A stretch of DNA of 64,000 nt from Farysia itapuensis (GCA_023212645.1 JALBYC010000005.1:248001-312000), one strand, 5' to 3'. Shown: positions 48,892 through 59,003, counted from the stretch's first letter. The notes: a model not told the origin generated them from the sequence alone. Numbers and translations: made by a program.

Positions 48892-50232
48892 ATGAATGTG
48901 ACTGGCTCTGAACGTGCCAGTGGCTCTCAGACTACAGACGGAGCGCACGTTGGAACAGCCGTGCCCGTCCAGCCGGTCGAAGGCGTCAACAAAGCGGACG
49001 ATACCGGAATGTCTCCCTCTCATGTCGAGCCACCGGCAACAACATCGTCCTCATCAGCGGCAATGAACGGTTCCACTGACACAGAAGAAGCGCACCATAC
49101 CTCAAGCCCCAAAGCACATCGCAAGACTTCGGCAAAGAGCTGCAAAACGATTGACTATATGAGAGAGCCACGTCGTTCGATACGCAAACGCCCCGATGAG
49201 CTCACTTTGGCCCGTCGCGATCCACATCATGGTCAGAAAGGTCATCAGCGCCGTGTAGTGCCCTTTGCAGCTCCATACGAACGCTCTGGTGTCGTACTTG
49301 ACAAATCGGCTCGCTTGAGCGACTGGATGATCCCTGGTCCGCTGTCATTCCGGCACCTGCAGTTATACTACCTCGTTGTTGCACAGAGCTTCGTCGCTGC
49401 ATGCATCTCGGGCGCTATCAATTTCGGCGTCGCCGTGGCACTGTATCGCGGCAAACCAACAATCAACATCTGGACGTTCAACCGGCAGACTGTGGCCGGT
49501 GATATGGGAGTCACGGTGATTATTCAGCAAGTTGTATCGTTCATCATTACTTCGTCGCTCGTGCACCGAGATTTGGACGTTGGGCCTATTGGTCCCTTGC
49601 GTCGGCCTTGGCCTCCGTTGTTGCACCTTCCTGCCACTCCGTCTCCCAATGGACTGTGGCTGGGCGTGCGTATGCCGGAGGATGTCAAGGCGGACGGCAC
49701 ACCGTTGTATATGGGAAGAGCGCAAGGCAAGTCTCGCCTGAACGGGTGGTGGTGGTGGTTCGTTCGTGCTGTCTGCACAGGAAGCGAGCGCAACGACCTG
49801 CTCGCCGCCGGCATCTCGTGGCGTCAGCGCTTCGAACGTCTGGTCTGGACAGCCGCGCAGGGATTCTTCCTCTGCTGCCTTACATTCTGGTGGTACTGGC
49901 CCATTGCTATCGCCATAGTCGCGCCTATCTACGAACACCGCGAATTGGCAGGCACCTATATCCCGATGATTATCAAGCTGTTGTTCGGCGCCATTATGTC
50001 GCTCCTCACCAACCCCCTGATGGCACTCATGGCCATGGGCGCCGAATCCTCCGTCCGTCGATGCTACCCCGAACTCGAGATTTGGTCCCCCTTTGGAGGA
50101 CAACAGGACTTTGTCGAATTCAAGGCGCAACATGGCATCGTTGTCGACGCTCACCATACCCTCCCCACCGAACAAGCCCCCGTCGATCTGGAGAAACAAC
50201 AGGAACAACAGCCGCCACTACCCACACACTAG
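48892..50232 (+). CDS. Fungal four-span membrane protein of unknown function
   Basis: 446 residues. Residues 1-145 are hydrophilic and Ser/His/Lys-rich, probably cytosolic. Four hydrophobic segments follow: about 160-190 (LQLYYLVVAQSFVAACISGA), about 205-225 (MGVTVIIQQVVSFIITSSLV), about 320-345 (FFLCCLTFWWYWPIAIAIVA) and about 355-380 (MIIKLLFGAIMSLLTNPLMA). A conserved-looking loop lies between spans two and three (GPLRRPWPPLLHLPATPSPN), and ELEIWSPFGG follows the last span. It resembles a conserved fungal membrane family annotated as DUF2456 from memory, which should be checked. No transport or enzyme motif is visible. Confidence 0.78.
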   Translation: MNVTGSERASGSQTTDGAHVGTAVPVQPVEGVNKADDTGMSPSHVEPPATTSSSSAAMNGSTDTEEAHHTSSPKAHRKTSAKSCKTIDYMREPRRSIRKRPDELTLARRDPHHGQKGHQRRVVPFAAPYERSGVVLDKSARLSDWMIPGPLSFRHLQLYYLVVAQSFVAACISGAINFGVAVALYRGKPTINIWTFNRQTVAGDMGVTVIIQQVVSFIITSSLVHRDLDVGPIGPLRRPWPPLLHLPATPSPNGLWLGVRMPEDVKADGTPLYMGRAQGKSRLNGWWWWFVRAVCTGSERNDLLAAGISWRQRFERLVWTAAQGFFLCCLTFWWYWPIAIAIVAPIYEHRELAGTYIPMIIKLLFGAIMSLLTNPLMALMAMGAESSVRRCYPELEIWSPFGGQQDFVEFKAQHGIVVDAHHTLPTEQAPVDLEKQQEQQPPLPTH

Positions 50233-50383
50233 AACTCGCTAATAGACCCCTCCCTCACCCGCTTTCTTATACCCCATAAACGGAAAATTATCGATCGATC
50301 TCAAGGAAACACCTCGTATTGCGCGCGAGAGATAACTAACAACGCTCGGGAAGTAGTGTTGAATAGAGGGCAATGGGCGGCGA

Positions 50384-51685
50384 CTAGTGCTGTTCGCGTC
50401 CGATTTCAAGCCAGCGCGGATCTGGGATGAGATGCTTTGCCTTTTTATCCGCGTTGAGAGCAAGAGCGCCTCTGCCCCAACCTGAACCGGTGACACGCAG
50501 ATCCCATGGTAAGTTGTGCGGATAGAGACCCTGAAGCCCCGAGTTGTCGCCCGGACACCAGTTGAGCAAGTCGGCCATTTCGGGTGCTGAGCTCATGTAT
50601 GGGTGGAAGCGACGGGTTGGGTTGCGATCAATTCGCTTCTGTCGCAACTTGCCGTGGCATCCATACAGGTCTTTGTCAAATAGCGCGTATGCTTTCACCT
50701 TTTCCCCCCTGTACTGCGCGTCAATGTCGTCGACCTCGTCGTCAATCCCTACATACTGGAATAGACGCTCGCCGTTCTTGAGGAAGCCGTTCACGTCCCA
50801 TCGCAGCGCCTTGGCGTGCAAGCTTTCGAAACGCGCTTTCTTGAATCCGTAGCCGACAATGGTGATGCGTTCAGGGTACATGCCAGTGTACTCGCGGAAG
50901 CGGGCGACGGAAAAGAGGAGGTTCTCAAAGCTGTCGAGCGCAAAGTTTTCCGTCGTCATGCGGGCGTCTTGTAGGCCATGCTTGGTAGCTACCGCTGCGT
51001 TGGCGTGTGCTAGACTGCCGAGACTCGCCTTGCTCGCACTGGTGGCTGCAGAGGAATCCTTGCTATCCAAGCTTCCCGCAATCATGGGCAATTCCAGTCC
51101 AGCTGCTACAGCCAGCGAAAAGTAGGACTCAGCTTCGGTCTGCAGCGAGTTCGGACGAGTCTGACCGCCGGAAAAGATGAGAAGTGCATTGGGATCTTCA
51201 TTGGTCACTTGCAGTCCCCGTTCAATGTGTTTGTAGAAAGTTTTGACGCTACCACCTTTCTGGTAGTCTTCGAGGATCCAGTTCTCGTCGTTGTCTTTGC
51301 CGGCGACATCGCAGCCGGCCCAGATGGCGTGCCCGGTGACAATGACCAGATGGTTGAGGTGGCTAGTTCCATTGCGGGGTGGGGGTATAGTGGCACTGAG
51401 CTGATCCGGCGTGTAGCCATGGAAGGTCTGCCATGACGAGAAGCCTGCTGGTAGACTTGCTCCGCTTCCTCCGCCACCTTTGATCATGTATCGCAAGTTC
51501 AACAGCGCCGAAAAGGTAGCGAATCCGAGCAGCAGCACAACACCCAAATTTGTGACCCGAGATCTCGCCGAGAGCCTGTCGTGAAGCGAGATACTCCCTG
51601 GCTGGCCTGAACCTCCGTTCAATGCCAATGAGATCCCCGACTTTCTCGCATTAGACAGAAGAGATCCTGACGCTTTTTGCACCAT
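50384..51685 (-). CDS. DUF218 (YdcF-like) domain protein with N-terminal membrane anchor
   Basis: 433 residues. A single hydrophobic segment near residues 45-70 (VTNLGVVLLLGFATFSALLN) suggests a type II membrane protein with the rest lumenal. The DUF218 core is recognised from NHLVIVTGHAIWAG, the middle ALLIFSGGQTRPNSLQTEAE, MTTENFALDSFENLLFSVAR and RITIVGYGFKKARFESLHAK. In bacteria such proteins include YdcF and SanA, linked to envelope functions; fungal members are uncharacterised, with a role in the secretory pathway likely but unproven. It converges with the membrane-protein gene, with 151 bp between stops. Confidence 0.88.
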   Translation of the reverse strand: MVQKASGSLLSNARKSGISLALNGGSGQPGSISLHDRLSARSRVTNLGVVLLLGFATFSALLNLRYMIKGGGGSGASLPAGFSSWQTFHGYTPDQLSATIPPPRNGTSHLNHLVIVTGHAIWAGCDVAGKDNDENWILEDYQKGGSVKTFYKHIERGLQVTNEDPNALLIFSGGQTRPNSLQTEAESYFSLAVAAGLELPMIAGSLDSKDSSAATSASKASLGSLAHANAAVATKHGLQDARMTTENFALDSFENLLFSVARFREYTGMYPERITIVGYGFKKARFESLHAKALRWDVNGFLKNGERLFQYVGIDDEVDDIDAQYRGEKVKAYALFDKDLYGCHGKLRQKRIDRNPTRRFHPYMSSAPEMADLLNWCPGDNSGLQGLYPHNLPWDLRVTGSGWGRGALALNADKKAKHLIPDPRWLEIGREQH

Positions 51686-52260
51686 GCTGGCAAGAGTCGA
51701 GGCAGCTCGATCGTGATCGTCAATGCGTGTGAGAATGTGTGAGTAGAGAAGAAGGAATCTCTAGCAGCAGACAGCGACACAGAGCCCTGCGCTGGTGCTG
51801 GGAAGCTTTGGAAGCTTTAGTGAGAAGCACTTGCGACGATGTAGCACGAGGATGGTGTGATGGTGGAATGCGAATGAATTTCAGAAACCCGGCGGCGATT
51901 CCGGTTGAGTTCAACGCCAACCGCCAACCCCAGCCTGTGCGTACTATATTTGGCGCAATCACAATCACATCGCAGCAATGTGGCAAGATCGGCTACTCAA
52001 ATCGGGGCCACGTGCATCTCACTTCCGCGAGACAATTTCTTCCGCTCTGGGTCAGATCGAGGCTTGCTGATAGAATCTCATCGCCGTCAAGTGCCGTACA
52101 TGAATTCAAGCTCTGACTCCTCGTGGCTGAGGCCGATCAGCAAAGCTGTGTGGAAGTCCTTGAAAAATTGACCCTAAAAAAGCGCCACAAAAGTCGATCA
52201 ATAATCAATCTTCCTCCACCTGCCATCTTGATCCACTTCCTTTCGCACTCTATCATCATC
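51686..52260. other. Divergent intergenic region between the DUF218 gene and the TFIIS-like gene
   Basis: 575 bp containing both promoters. The frame of the TFIIS-like gene is open upstream to 52123, but that sequence reads as leader. No repeats, RNA gene or clear TATA box were noticed. Confidence 0.5.
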
Positions 52261-52743
52261 ATGTCTGACATCAGAGACAAGAGCGTACAGTTTCTAGCAG
52301 ACTCCCTGTCGGCCAACGCAAACGGCCAAGATGGCTCGAGCATCGCCTCACAACTAGAAGAACAGATCCATAGCAAGCACGGAGACACTTCCAATGACTA
52401 CCGTTCCGAGATCAGAGACACTGGACTGACGCTTAAGAAGGACAATCCCCAGCTTGCGGCAGCACTGTTGAGCGGATCAACAAGCGCAGCTGAGGTCGCC
52501 TCAATGTCATTCGAACAAATGAAGTCGGACCAACAGGCTGCACAGGACCAAGAGCTACGACAACAGAACCTCTCTGCGTCCATCGGAGTTGACGAGCTCG
52601 ACACAGATCCAGACTCTGCAGCTAATATGCTCACTAACGACCTTGATCCAAACGAGATCGATGCCGAGGGCGACTTCAAAGCAAGAGCGCAGCCCAAAGT
52701 GGGTGAAGCCATGCGCGGCATCGAGTTCGAGACGGGACAATGA
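52261..52743 (+). CDS. Small protein with a TFIIS central-type domain, no zinc ribbon
   Basis: 160 residues from the ATG at 52261. Residues about 5-110 match the TFIIS central (TFS2M) domain: SIASQLEEQIHSKHGDTSND, then YRSEIRDTGLTLKKDNPQL, AAALLSGSTSAAEVASMSFE, and QMKSDQQAAQDQELRQQNL. In TFIIS this three-helix domain binds RNA polymerase II near the Rpb1 jaw. The C-terminal zinc ribbon with its Asp-Glu tip, which enters the active centre and stimulates RNA cleavage, is missing, as is the N-terminal LW domain. The last 50 residues are acidic. It is unlikely to be a cleavage factor; it might be a polymerase-binding adaptor or competitor (inference). It converges with RPC19, with 85 bp between stops. 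Confidence 0.82.
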   Translation: MSDIRDKSVQFLADSLSANANGQDGSSIASQLEEQIHSKHGDTSNDYRSEIRDTGLTLKKDNPQLAAALLSGSTSAAEVASMSFEQMKSDQQAAQDQELRQQNLSASIGVDELDTDPDSAANMLTNDLDPNEIDAEGDFKARAQPKVGEAMRGIEFETGQ

Positions 52744-52828
52744 TAGATGCAAATATCAAGTACAATGCGGATTACACAATACAAATACACTGGTGTTGAT
52801 GACGACGCAAGTAGACGGGTATAGAGCA

Positions 52829-53734
52829 TCACATGGACTGTGTACAGGCAGTGAGAGCGGCCTGTCGGCGAGCTTCGGCTGCTTTGGCTTCCTCCTCTGC
52901 TCGTCGCTGTTTGCCGGCCTCGGCCATCTTGGCTAGCTTGTCGTGATCCAATTTGGGTTCGGCGAACCTTTCAAAGTTGCCAGCGCTGAGACTCTTCTCA
53001 TAGGCGTCGCCAATTGTAGCAAACAGCTGGTCCAGGTTCTCGATAGCGTCGCGTAAAGCGTCCAAGGCCGATGCGTGGTCTGTATGTAGCGAACACAATT
53101 GGGTTAGTTACCCAAAGCGACTAGCGTGCTTGGCAGAAACAGCAGCGTCGGATGAGCTCAGAAGGAACAATTGTACAATAATCGATTATATCGTCAAGCC
53201 CTGATCAGCCTTGCGGGCCAAAGGACGTTACGATCCCAATTCCTCATCTTGGCCAGAACGATTGCTGTCTGCATTGACGTTTGCTGTACTCACCATACAT
53301 CTGAATACGTAGATGAATCTTGTTCTCCGAAGGATGTGGGTTGCTGTAACCACAGAACTCGACTCGAGGACTGTAAAAGCACATCAACACGTTAGTCATG
53401 GCTCGATGCAATGCAAACAGCGAGAGCAATGGTCCTCAGCAACGAAGAATTCCATTTATTGTATTCCCCCACCACTACTAGAAGTCAGAGACCTCTTTCG
53501 TGTAAAGCACAATAGTTTCAAAGTATCATCTTGGGACCTTTGCAAGGTATGGGATTGAGGCACTTACTCTTTCATGACCATGTACCGTAACGAGTTGCCG
53601 AGCGTATGGTCTTCTTCTTGCAGACAAAACGTGACAGCAGAGTAGTCTGACTCGTAGCCGGGCAGCAGCGTGAGCTTATCGGCAAGCGATACAGGCCCAT
53701 CGCCCATAACCTCAGCTAGATTGGCGTTGGACAT
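52829..53734 (-). CDS. RPC19: RNA polymerase I and III subunit AC19 (three exons)
   Basis: Three exons on the minus strand: 53568-53734, 53294-53370 and 52829-53079, giving 164 residues. Joined, they restore the AC19/Rpb11-like dimerisation domain: [20 protein letters not shown], then [40 protein letters not shown], matching the family at both junctions. AC19 pairs with AC40 as the alpha-like heterodimer that starts assembly of RNA polymerases I and III. The C-terminus continues past the family's usual end with a Lys/Glu/Ala-rich helical tail ([20 protein letters not shown]). Introns of 197 and 214 bp make this the most intron-dense gene of the window. Confidence 0.94.
53080..53293 (-). other. 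RPC19: RPC19 intron 2
   Basis: Donor GTGAGT, acceptor ATACAG, and CTAAC at 53103-53107 in a TAACTAAC context, 23 nt before the acceptor. Splicing gives TAT-G|AC-CAC, encoding Y-D-H, and continues the conserved helix. Confidence 0.92.
53371..53567 (-). other. RPC19: RPC19 intron 1
   Basis: Donor GTAAGT, acceptor TTTACAG, and a GACTAAC branch sequence (CTAAC at 53391-53395) 20 nt before the acceptor. Splicing gives AAA-GA|T-CCT, encoding K-D-P-R-V as expected from the family. Confidence 0.92.
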
Positions 53735-54300
53735 GTCGCGATGCAGTGAGGAACGCAACCGGCCAAAATCTTGTTTCTTCCAGAAAAAAAGAAGCACCCA
53801 CTCGGACCCGAGGCCGATTTCCGTGATTTACGATTCGTGATTCGATCGACGCTCTCATTCGCACGAGAAGGTCTGACGCAAAAAAAAAGGAAAAGCGCGC
53901 GCACAGATTTCGAGTGAGTGCGCAGTTTGAGTCGGATGGGATTCCGATTTGGCTGGCTTGGCTGGCTTTTGCTTCGTGTCGTGTCGGTTTCTCGTTGCGC
54001 CAATCTGCCAATCTGCCATCCGCAACTCGCAAAGGCAATCCACAATCGCAACCCGCAATCGCAGCAGCCCATCCAGGTGCGCCAACCCGTCCGTCCGGCA
54101 ATACTTGGTCGCACCTCCTGTCATTTCGACACAAGGACGCCGACGCCGACGCACCAACACCAACACCTAGCTCGCCGATTCCTTCGCAATCCATCCGCCC
54201 CCCCTCTCCTCTCCCTTTCTTCTTTTCCCTCCCCTCTGGCCCTTGCTCTTCGCGTCACGACTCTCCTCTGGACATCGCACCCACCTGATCGCGCGTGACC
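53735..54300. other. Divergent promoter region between RPC19 and STH1
   Basis: 566 bp between opposed starts. It has a cluster of GATTT/CGTGATT motifs at 53815-53846 close to RPC19, two adjacent CCAATCTG boxes at 54000-54015, and a pyrimidine-rich leader just before the STH1 ATG. No reading frame within it is convincing. Confidence 0.55.
54000..54015 (+). promoter_or_regulatory. Tandem CCAAT boxes
   Basis: Two immediately adjacent copies of CCAATCTG, about 290 bp upstream of the STH1 start and 265 bp upstream of the RPC19 start. CCAAT is the core site of the Hap2/3/5 (NF-Y) complex; occupancy here is not shown. Confidence 0.4.
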
Positions 54301-57300
54301 ATGTCGTCCGCCGTCCTCAATGGCGCCAGCAATGGCTCGTCCGCCCAGCCGTCCACCATCAGCCTTCAAGCACAGCAGATGCTGTCCGGCATGACAAAGG
54401 AGAGACTACATACCATGATCGCTCGCATGCAGCATCTCAAGCAGATCGGTGTGACTGAGTCAACGAGCCAAGAGTATGCTACGCTCGTCAGCACCCTCAA
54501 GATGTTTCAGCAGTATCAAGCTATGCGCCAACAACAAGCCGTAGCGATGCAGGCTCGTAATTCCCAAGCCGTAACAGCTTCTTCCCCCGCCCCTGTGTCC
54601 AATGGTGCCCACTCCGAACCTTCGCCTGCCGCTCCTTCTTCCAACGGCATCACCGTCAAGACGGAGAATGTCGAGTCGCGTGCACTCAGCCCTGCCAATT
54701 TTACTCCCAGCCAACTTGAAGCTCTGAAGACACAGATCATCGCATTCAAGCTGATCTCGCGTAATCAACCTCTGCCAGCTCATCTGCAAGAAGCCATCTT
54801 GGCTGCCGACAAGGAGTCCACCAACCAGAGCGAGCCTCTTGCATCCGCTTCTAATATCGCGTCAGCAGCCATCGCCTCCCAAGCTGCTTCTGACGATGTC
54901 CCTGTCAAGCAAGCAGAAGAGCCTGCCAAGCCAGAAACAATTGATGCTGATACGTCTGCAACCGACGCAGTACCCCCCACGGGTCCCAAGGATGATCCTT
55001 CAAGCTCCATATACCCGTACAATGCCTACCTTCATCCGTTCTCCTACGTCTCTAAGCCTTTGCTGCACGACACAGATTACGTTGCGACCAAGCAACAGCG
55101 TCTCCTGATCCCAAGTCTTATGCCCGCCGGTCTGGAACCAAAGCTGCTGCTAGAAGAGCGTGATCGATTCGTGCAAGCCCGTATCACCCAAAGAATACGC
55201 GAACTCGAGTCGTTGCCCGCAGACATGTCTCAGGGACCAACCATGGCCTCCCTGAAGGGCAAAGAGAACGAGCGAGATCTGCAGCAGCACATGCTTGGTA
55301 CCAGCACTGAGGGTGACAACGCCAAGCTGAAAGCGCTCATTGAGCTCAAATCTCTGCACCTCTTGGACAAGCAGAGACAGCTACGAGAGCAGCTTGTCCG
55401 CAGTCTCAACCTTGCCACCACTCTTGGACTCGACCGCGTTGCTTTCCGAAGGGTCAAGAAACAGACTCTGCGCGATGCACGCATGACCGAGCAGCTCGAA
55501 AGAAAGCAGCGAGTGGAGCGAGAAAAGCGTGCACGCCAAAAGCACACAGACTATCTCGCCACCATCTGCAACCACGGTCGCGATCTCGTTAACGCCCACA
55601 CCAAAGCCTACGATCAGTCTCGCAGATTCGGTCGTGCCATGCTCAAGTTCCACGCCGATACCGAGCGCGAAGAACAAAAGAGAATCGAACGACTTGCCAA
55701 AGATCGTCTTAACGCGCTCAAGGCCGATGACGAAGAGGCTTATCTCAAGCTTATCGACACAGCCAAGGACACGCGTATTACCCACCTGCTCCGACAGACT
55801 GACGCTTACCTTGACAGCTTAGCCCAGGCAGTCCAGGCCCAGCAGAACGATGATGTCCACGCCGATGCCATTGCAGCTGACCGTGCCCGTGAGGACACTT
55901 CAAACCAAGAGATTGGCGTGGCTGTGGACGAGACCATGTTTGGCGCGACTCGACAAGACGACCCGAGTGAAGACCGTGGCAAAGTCGACTACTACTCGGT
56001 TGCCCACAGAATCACCGAGCGTGTCTCTGAGCAGCCTACGATCCTGGTCGGCGGAAAGCTCAAAGAGTACCAAGTCAAGGGTCTACAATGGATGATTTCG
56101 CTGTACAACAACAGACTCAACGGTATCTTGGCCGATGAGATGGGTCTCGGAAAGACGATTCAGACCATTTCGCTTATCACCTTCCTCATCGAGCACAAGA
56201 AGCAGAACGGACCGTTCCTGGTCATTGTGCCCCTATCGACACTGACGAACTGGGTCAACGAGTTCAACAAATGGGCGCCTTCTGTCTCGACCCTCATTTA
56301 CAAAGGTACACCAAATGTGCGAAAGCAGTTGACAGGCCGCCTCCGATCGATGAACTTCCAGGTGCTCTTGACCACCTACGAATACATCATCAAGGACAAG
56401 CATCTGCTCGGCAAGATCAAATGGGTCCATATGATCATCGACGAGGGTCATCGAATGAAGAACACGCAGTCCAAATTGACTTTGACGCTCACGTCTTTCT
56501 ACGTCAGTCGGTATCGCTTGCTGCTGACAGGTACGCCATTGCAGAACAACCTGCCTGAGTTGTGGGCTTTGCTCAACTTTGTGTTGCCCAAAATCTTCAA
56601 CTCCGTCAAAAGCTTTGACGAATGGTTCAACACTCCCTTTGCCAACACCGGCAGTGAAGGCGGCATGAATCTGAACGAAGAAGAAGCGCTTCTGATCATC
56701 AAGCGTCTGCACAAGGTCTTGCGTCCCTTCCTGTTGCGTCGTTTGAAGAAGGATGTCGAGTCCGAGTTGCCCGACAAGGTCGAAAAGGTCATCAAGTGTA
56801 AGATGAGTGCCCTCCAGCACAAGCTCTACCAACAGATGAAGAAGCACAAGATGATTCTCGCCGGTGACGACCAGGCTCAGGTCGGCAAGAAATCGAAGCC
56901 ACAAGGCATTCGGGGTCTGCAGAACGCCATCATGCAGCTGCGAAAGATTTGCAATCACCCGTACGTCTTTGAACAGGTGGAACTTGCTATCAACCCGACC
57001 AAGGAAACCGGTCCGGATTTGTACCGAGTGGCCGGCAAATTCGAGCTGCTGGATCGATTATTGCCCAAGCTGTTTGCGACCAAACATCGTTGCCTGATGT
57101 TTTTCCAGATGACGGCCATTATGGATATCATGGAAGACTTCTTACGTTTCCGTGGCTTCAAGTATCTGCGTCTTGACGGTTCCACCAAGCCTGACGATCG
57201 ATCCGAGCTTCTGAGACTTTTCAACGCACCTGGGTCCGAATACTTTATCTTCATCTTGTCTACTCGTGCCGGTGGTCTTGGTCTGAACTTGCAGACAGCT

Positions 57301-58782
57301 GACACGGTCATCATCTACGACTCAGACTGGAACCCTCATCAGGATTTGCAGGCTCAGGATCGAGCGCATCGTATTGGCCAAAAGATGGAGGTGCGAATCT
57401 TGCGTCTTGTCACCGAAAAATCAGTGGAAGAGACCATTCTGGCGCGAGCGCAGTACAAGCTGGAGATTGACGGCAAAGTCATCCAGGCTGGTAAATTCGA
57501 CAACCAGGCCACCAACGATGAACGAGAGCTGCTGCTCCGTGCCATGCTGGAAGCTGACAACGATGACGAGGAAGAAGACGATGGAGAGTTCAACGATGAT
57601 GAACTCAATCAGTTGTTGGCCAGAGGCGAGGACGAGGTTGGCATTTTCGAACAGATGGACCAAGAACGGCAAAAGAAGGATGCGGACTACTGGAAGGCTC
57701 TCGGCTACAAGGGCAAGCTACCAGAGCGACTGATCTCGGAATCCGAGCTTCCACTTGTCTATCAGCAAGACTTTGACGCCGAGGGTGTGTTGGCCGAAGT
57801 CGAAGAGGAAGAACAGCCTCTGACACGAAAGAGAAATGTTGTCCACTATGACGATGGCCTGACCGAGGACCAATTCCTTCGCGCGCTCGAGGACGATGAC
57901 GTTGATCTCTCTGAAATGGTGGAGAAGAAACGAGAGCGCATTGAAAAGCGCAGAGCCAAACAGATGGGCAACTTTGACTCGATGGAAGGCACACCAGAGG
58001 TGGAAGGCGGCAAGAGGGGCAAGAAGGGTGGACGCATCCGCGCCTCTGCTGCTGGTAGCGAAACACCAGAGCCGTCACCAGGCCCGTCTGGCAAGAAGCG
58101 TAAGCGCTTCGGAGCTTCGTTGGACGCTTCGCCCGACTACGAGGAGAGTCCGTCCGCCAGCAGAGTTGCGCAGCTCAAGCGTCGCAAAGTCGGGAGCGAG
58201 GACGAAACGCGAGATCGCATCAAGTACGCCCTCAACCAGTGCTACAAGGCGGTCGAAGGATCCGTCGAGCCCGAGACTGGCCGCAAGCGTTGCTTGCTCT
58301 TCCTGGACATTCCCAAAAAGTCCGACTACCCTGACTACCACGTGGTCATCGAGAAGCCGATTGCCATGCGACAGATCAAGCGCCGTATTGACAACCGCAC
58401 CTTCCGCCGTGTGGACACGTGCCGCGACGAGTTCCACCTGATGGTGCGAAACGCCAAGACATACAACCAGGAAGGTTCGTGGGTATGGAACGATGCTGTC
58501 GAGCTGCAAAAGGCATTTGACACGACGTACGACATGCTGTGCCGCTTCAGCGGGCTTCCTGGCTCTGAAAACGAAGGCGAGACTCCCGCTGGCGGTGCGA
58601 ACGACACGGGCGACACATCTGTTGGCGACACTCAGAACGACGACGACGAAGACCAAGACGGTGGCGATGACGATGAGGAAGAAGATGAGAAGCCGCCAGC
58701 CCCCGCTCCTCGAGGTCTCAAGATCAAGCTCGGAAAGCGCTCACGCAGCACCAAAAAGAATGAAGATTCCGACGACGAGTAG
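54301..58782 (+). CDS. STH1: SWI/SNF-RSC type chromatin-remodelling ATPase (Sth1/Snf2)
   Basis: 1493 residues from the ATG at 54301. Domains in order: QLQ motif near 135-170 (FTPSQLEALKTQIIAFKLIS), HSA helix near 383-460, ATPase lobe 1 with Walker A ADEMGLGKT at 611-619 and DEGH at 714-717, lobe 2 near 920-1045 ending DRAHRIGQK, an SnAC-like region near 1090-1160, a short basic segment (GKKGGRIRASA), and a C-terminal bromodomain near 1300-1410. It is the motor that slides or ejects nucleosomes in an RSC or SWI/SNF complex; the HSA helix binds actin-related proteins. Choosing between Sth1 and Snf2 orthology is uncertain: the length and compact N-terminus favour Sth1. The tail is acidic. Confidence 0.94.
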   Translation: MSSAVLNGASNGSSAQPSTISLQAQQMLSGMTKERLHTMIARMQHLKQIGVTESTSQEYATLVSTLKMFQQYQAMRQQQAVAMQARNSQAVTASSPAPVSNGAHSEPSPAAPSSNGITVKTENVESRALSPANFTPSQLEALKTQIIAFKLISRNQPLPAHLQEAILAADKESTNQSEPLASASNIASAAIASQAASDDVPVKQAEEPAKPETIDADTSATDAVPPTGPKDDPSSSIYPYNAYLHPFSYVSKPLLHDTDYVATKQQRLLIPSLMPAGLEPKLLLEERDRFVQARITQRIRELESLPADMSQGPTMASLKGKENERDLQQHMLGTSTEGDNAKLKALIELKSLHLLDKQRQLREQLVRSLNLATTLGLDRVAFRRVKKQTLRDARMTEQLERKQRVEREKRARQKHTDYLATICNHGRDLVNAHTKAYDQSRRFGRAMLKFHADTEREEQKRIERLAKDRLNALKADDEEAYLKLIDTAKDTRITHLLRQTDAYLDSLAQAVQAQQNDDVHADAIAADRAREDTSNQEIGVAVDETMFGATRQDDPSEDRGKVDYYSVAHRITERVSEQPTILVGGKLKEYQVKGLQWMISLYNNRLNGILADEMGLGKTIQTISLITFLIEHKKQNGPFLVIVPLSTLTNWVNEFNKWAPSVSTLIYKGTPNVRKQLTGRLRSMNFQVLLTTYEYIIKDKHLLGKIKWVHMIIDEGHRMKNTQSKLTLTLTSFYVSRYRLLLTGTPLQNNLPELWALLNFVLPKIFNSVKSFDEWFNTPFANTGSEGGMNLNEEEALLIIKRLHKVLRPFLLRRLKKDVESELPDKVEKVIKCKMSALQHKLYQQMKKHKMILAGDDQAQVGKKSKPQGIRGLQNAIMQLRKICNHPYVFEQVELAINPTKETGPDLYRVAGKFELLDRLLPKLFATKHRCLMFFQMTAIMDIMEDFLRFRGFKYLRLDGSTKPDDRSELLRLFNAPGSEYFIFILSTRAGGLGLNLQTADTVIIYDSDWNPHQDLQAQDRAHRIGQKMEVRILRLVTEKSVEETILARAQYKLEIDGKVIQAGKFDNQATNDERELLLRAMLEADNDDEEEDDGEFNDDELNQLLARGEDEVGIFEQMDQERQKKDADYWKALGYKGKLPERLISESELPLVYQQDFDAEGVLAEVEEEEQPLTRKRNVVHYDDGLTEDQFLRALEDDDVDLSEMVEKKRERIEKRRAKQMGNFDSMEGTPEVEGGKRGKKGGRIRASAAGSETPEPSPGPSGKKRKRFGASLDASPDYEESPSASRVAQLKRRKVGSEDETRDRIKYALNQCYKAVEGSVEPETGRKRCLLFLDIPKKSDYPDYHVVIEKPIAMRQIKRRIDNRTFRRVDTCRDEFHLMVRNAKTYNQEGSWVWNDAVELQKAFDTTYDMLCRFSGLPGSENEGETPAGGANDTGDTSVGDTQNDDDEDQDGGDDDEEEDEKPPAPAPRGLKIKLGKRSRSTKKNEDSDDE

Positions 58783-58793
58783 ACTTCCCCCAC

Positions 58794-58807
58794 CACACAC
58801 ACACACA
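58794..58807 (+). repeat. CA dinucleotide repeat
   Basis: Seven CA units immediately downstream of the STH1 stop, probably in its 3' UTR. Confidence 0.85.
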
Positions 58808-58996
58808 ATCCGATGTCAGTATTGTATCAATTCAGCTTTCTTCCTACTGCTCTGAAGTGGATTTGACGACGGCGAGATTTGCGGTAAGGCAAGGGGGTGT
58901 GAATTGGGATTTCAAGACCAGACCGAGCTGCATTTGGTTTGGGAATACAATGATTTTCGATTTTTTGAGTTTGGCGCGTCCGACACGCGCCTGTGC

Positions 58997-59003
58997 TATA
59001 TAA
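58997..59003 (+). promoter_or_regulatory. MCM1: TATA box of the MADS-box gene
   Basis: TATATAA within GTGCTATATAATTTGG, about 290 bp upstream of the MADS ATG at 59294. It implies a leader of roughly 250 nt that includes the CT repeat. Confidence 0.5.
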
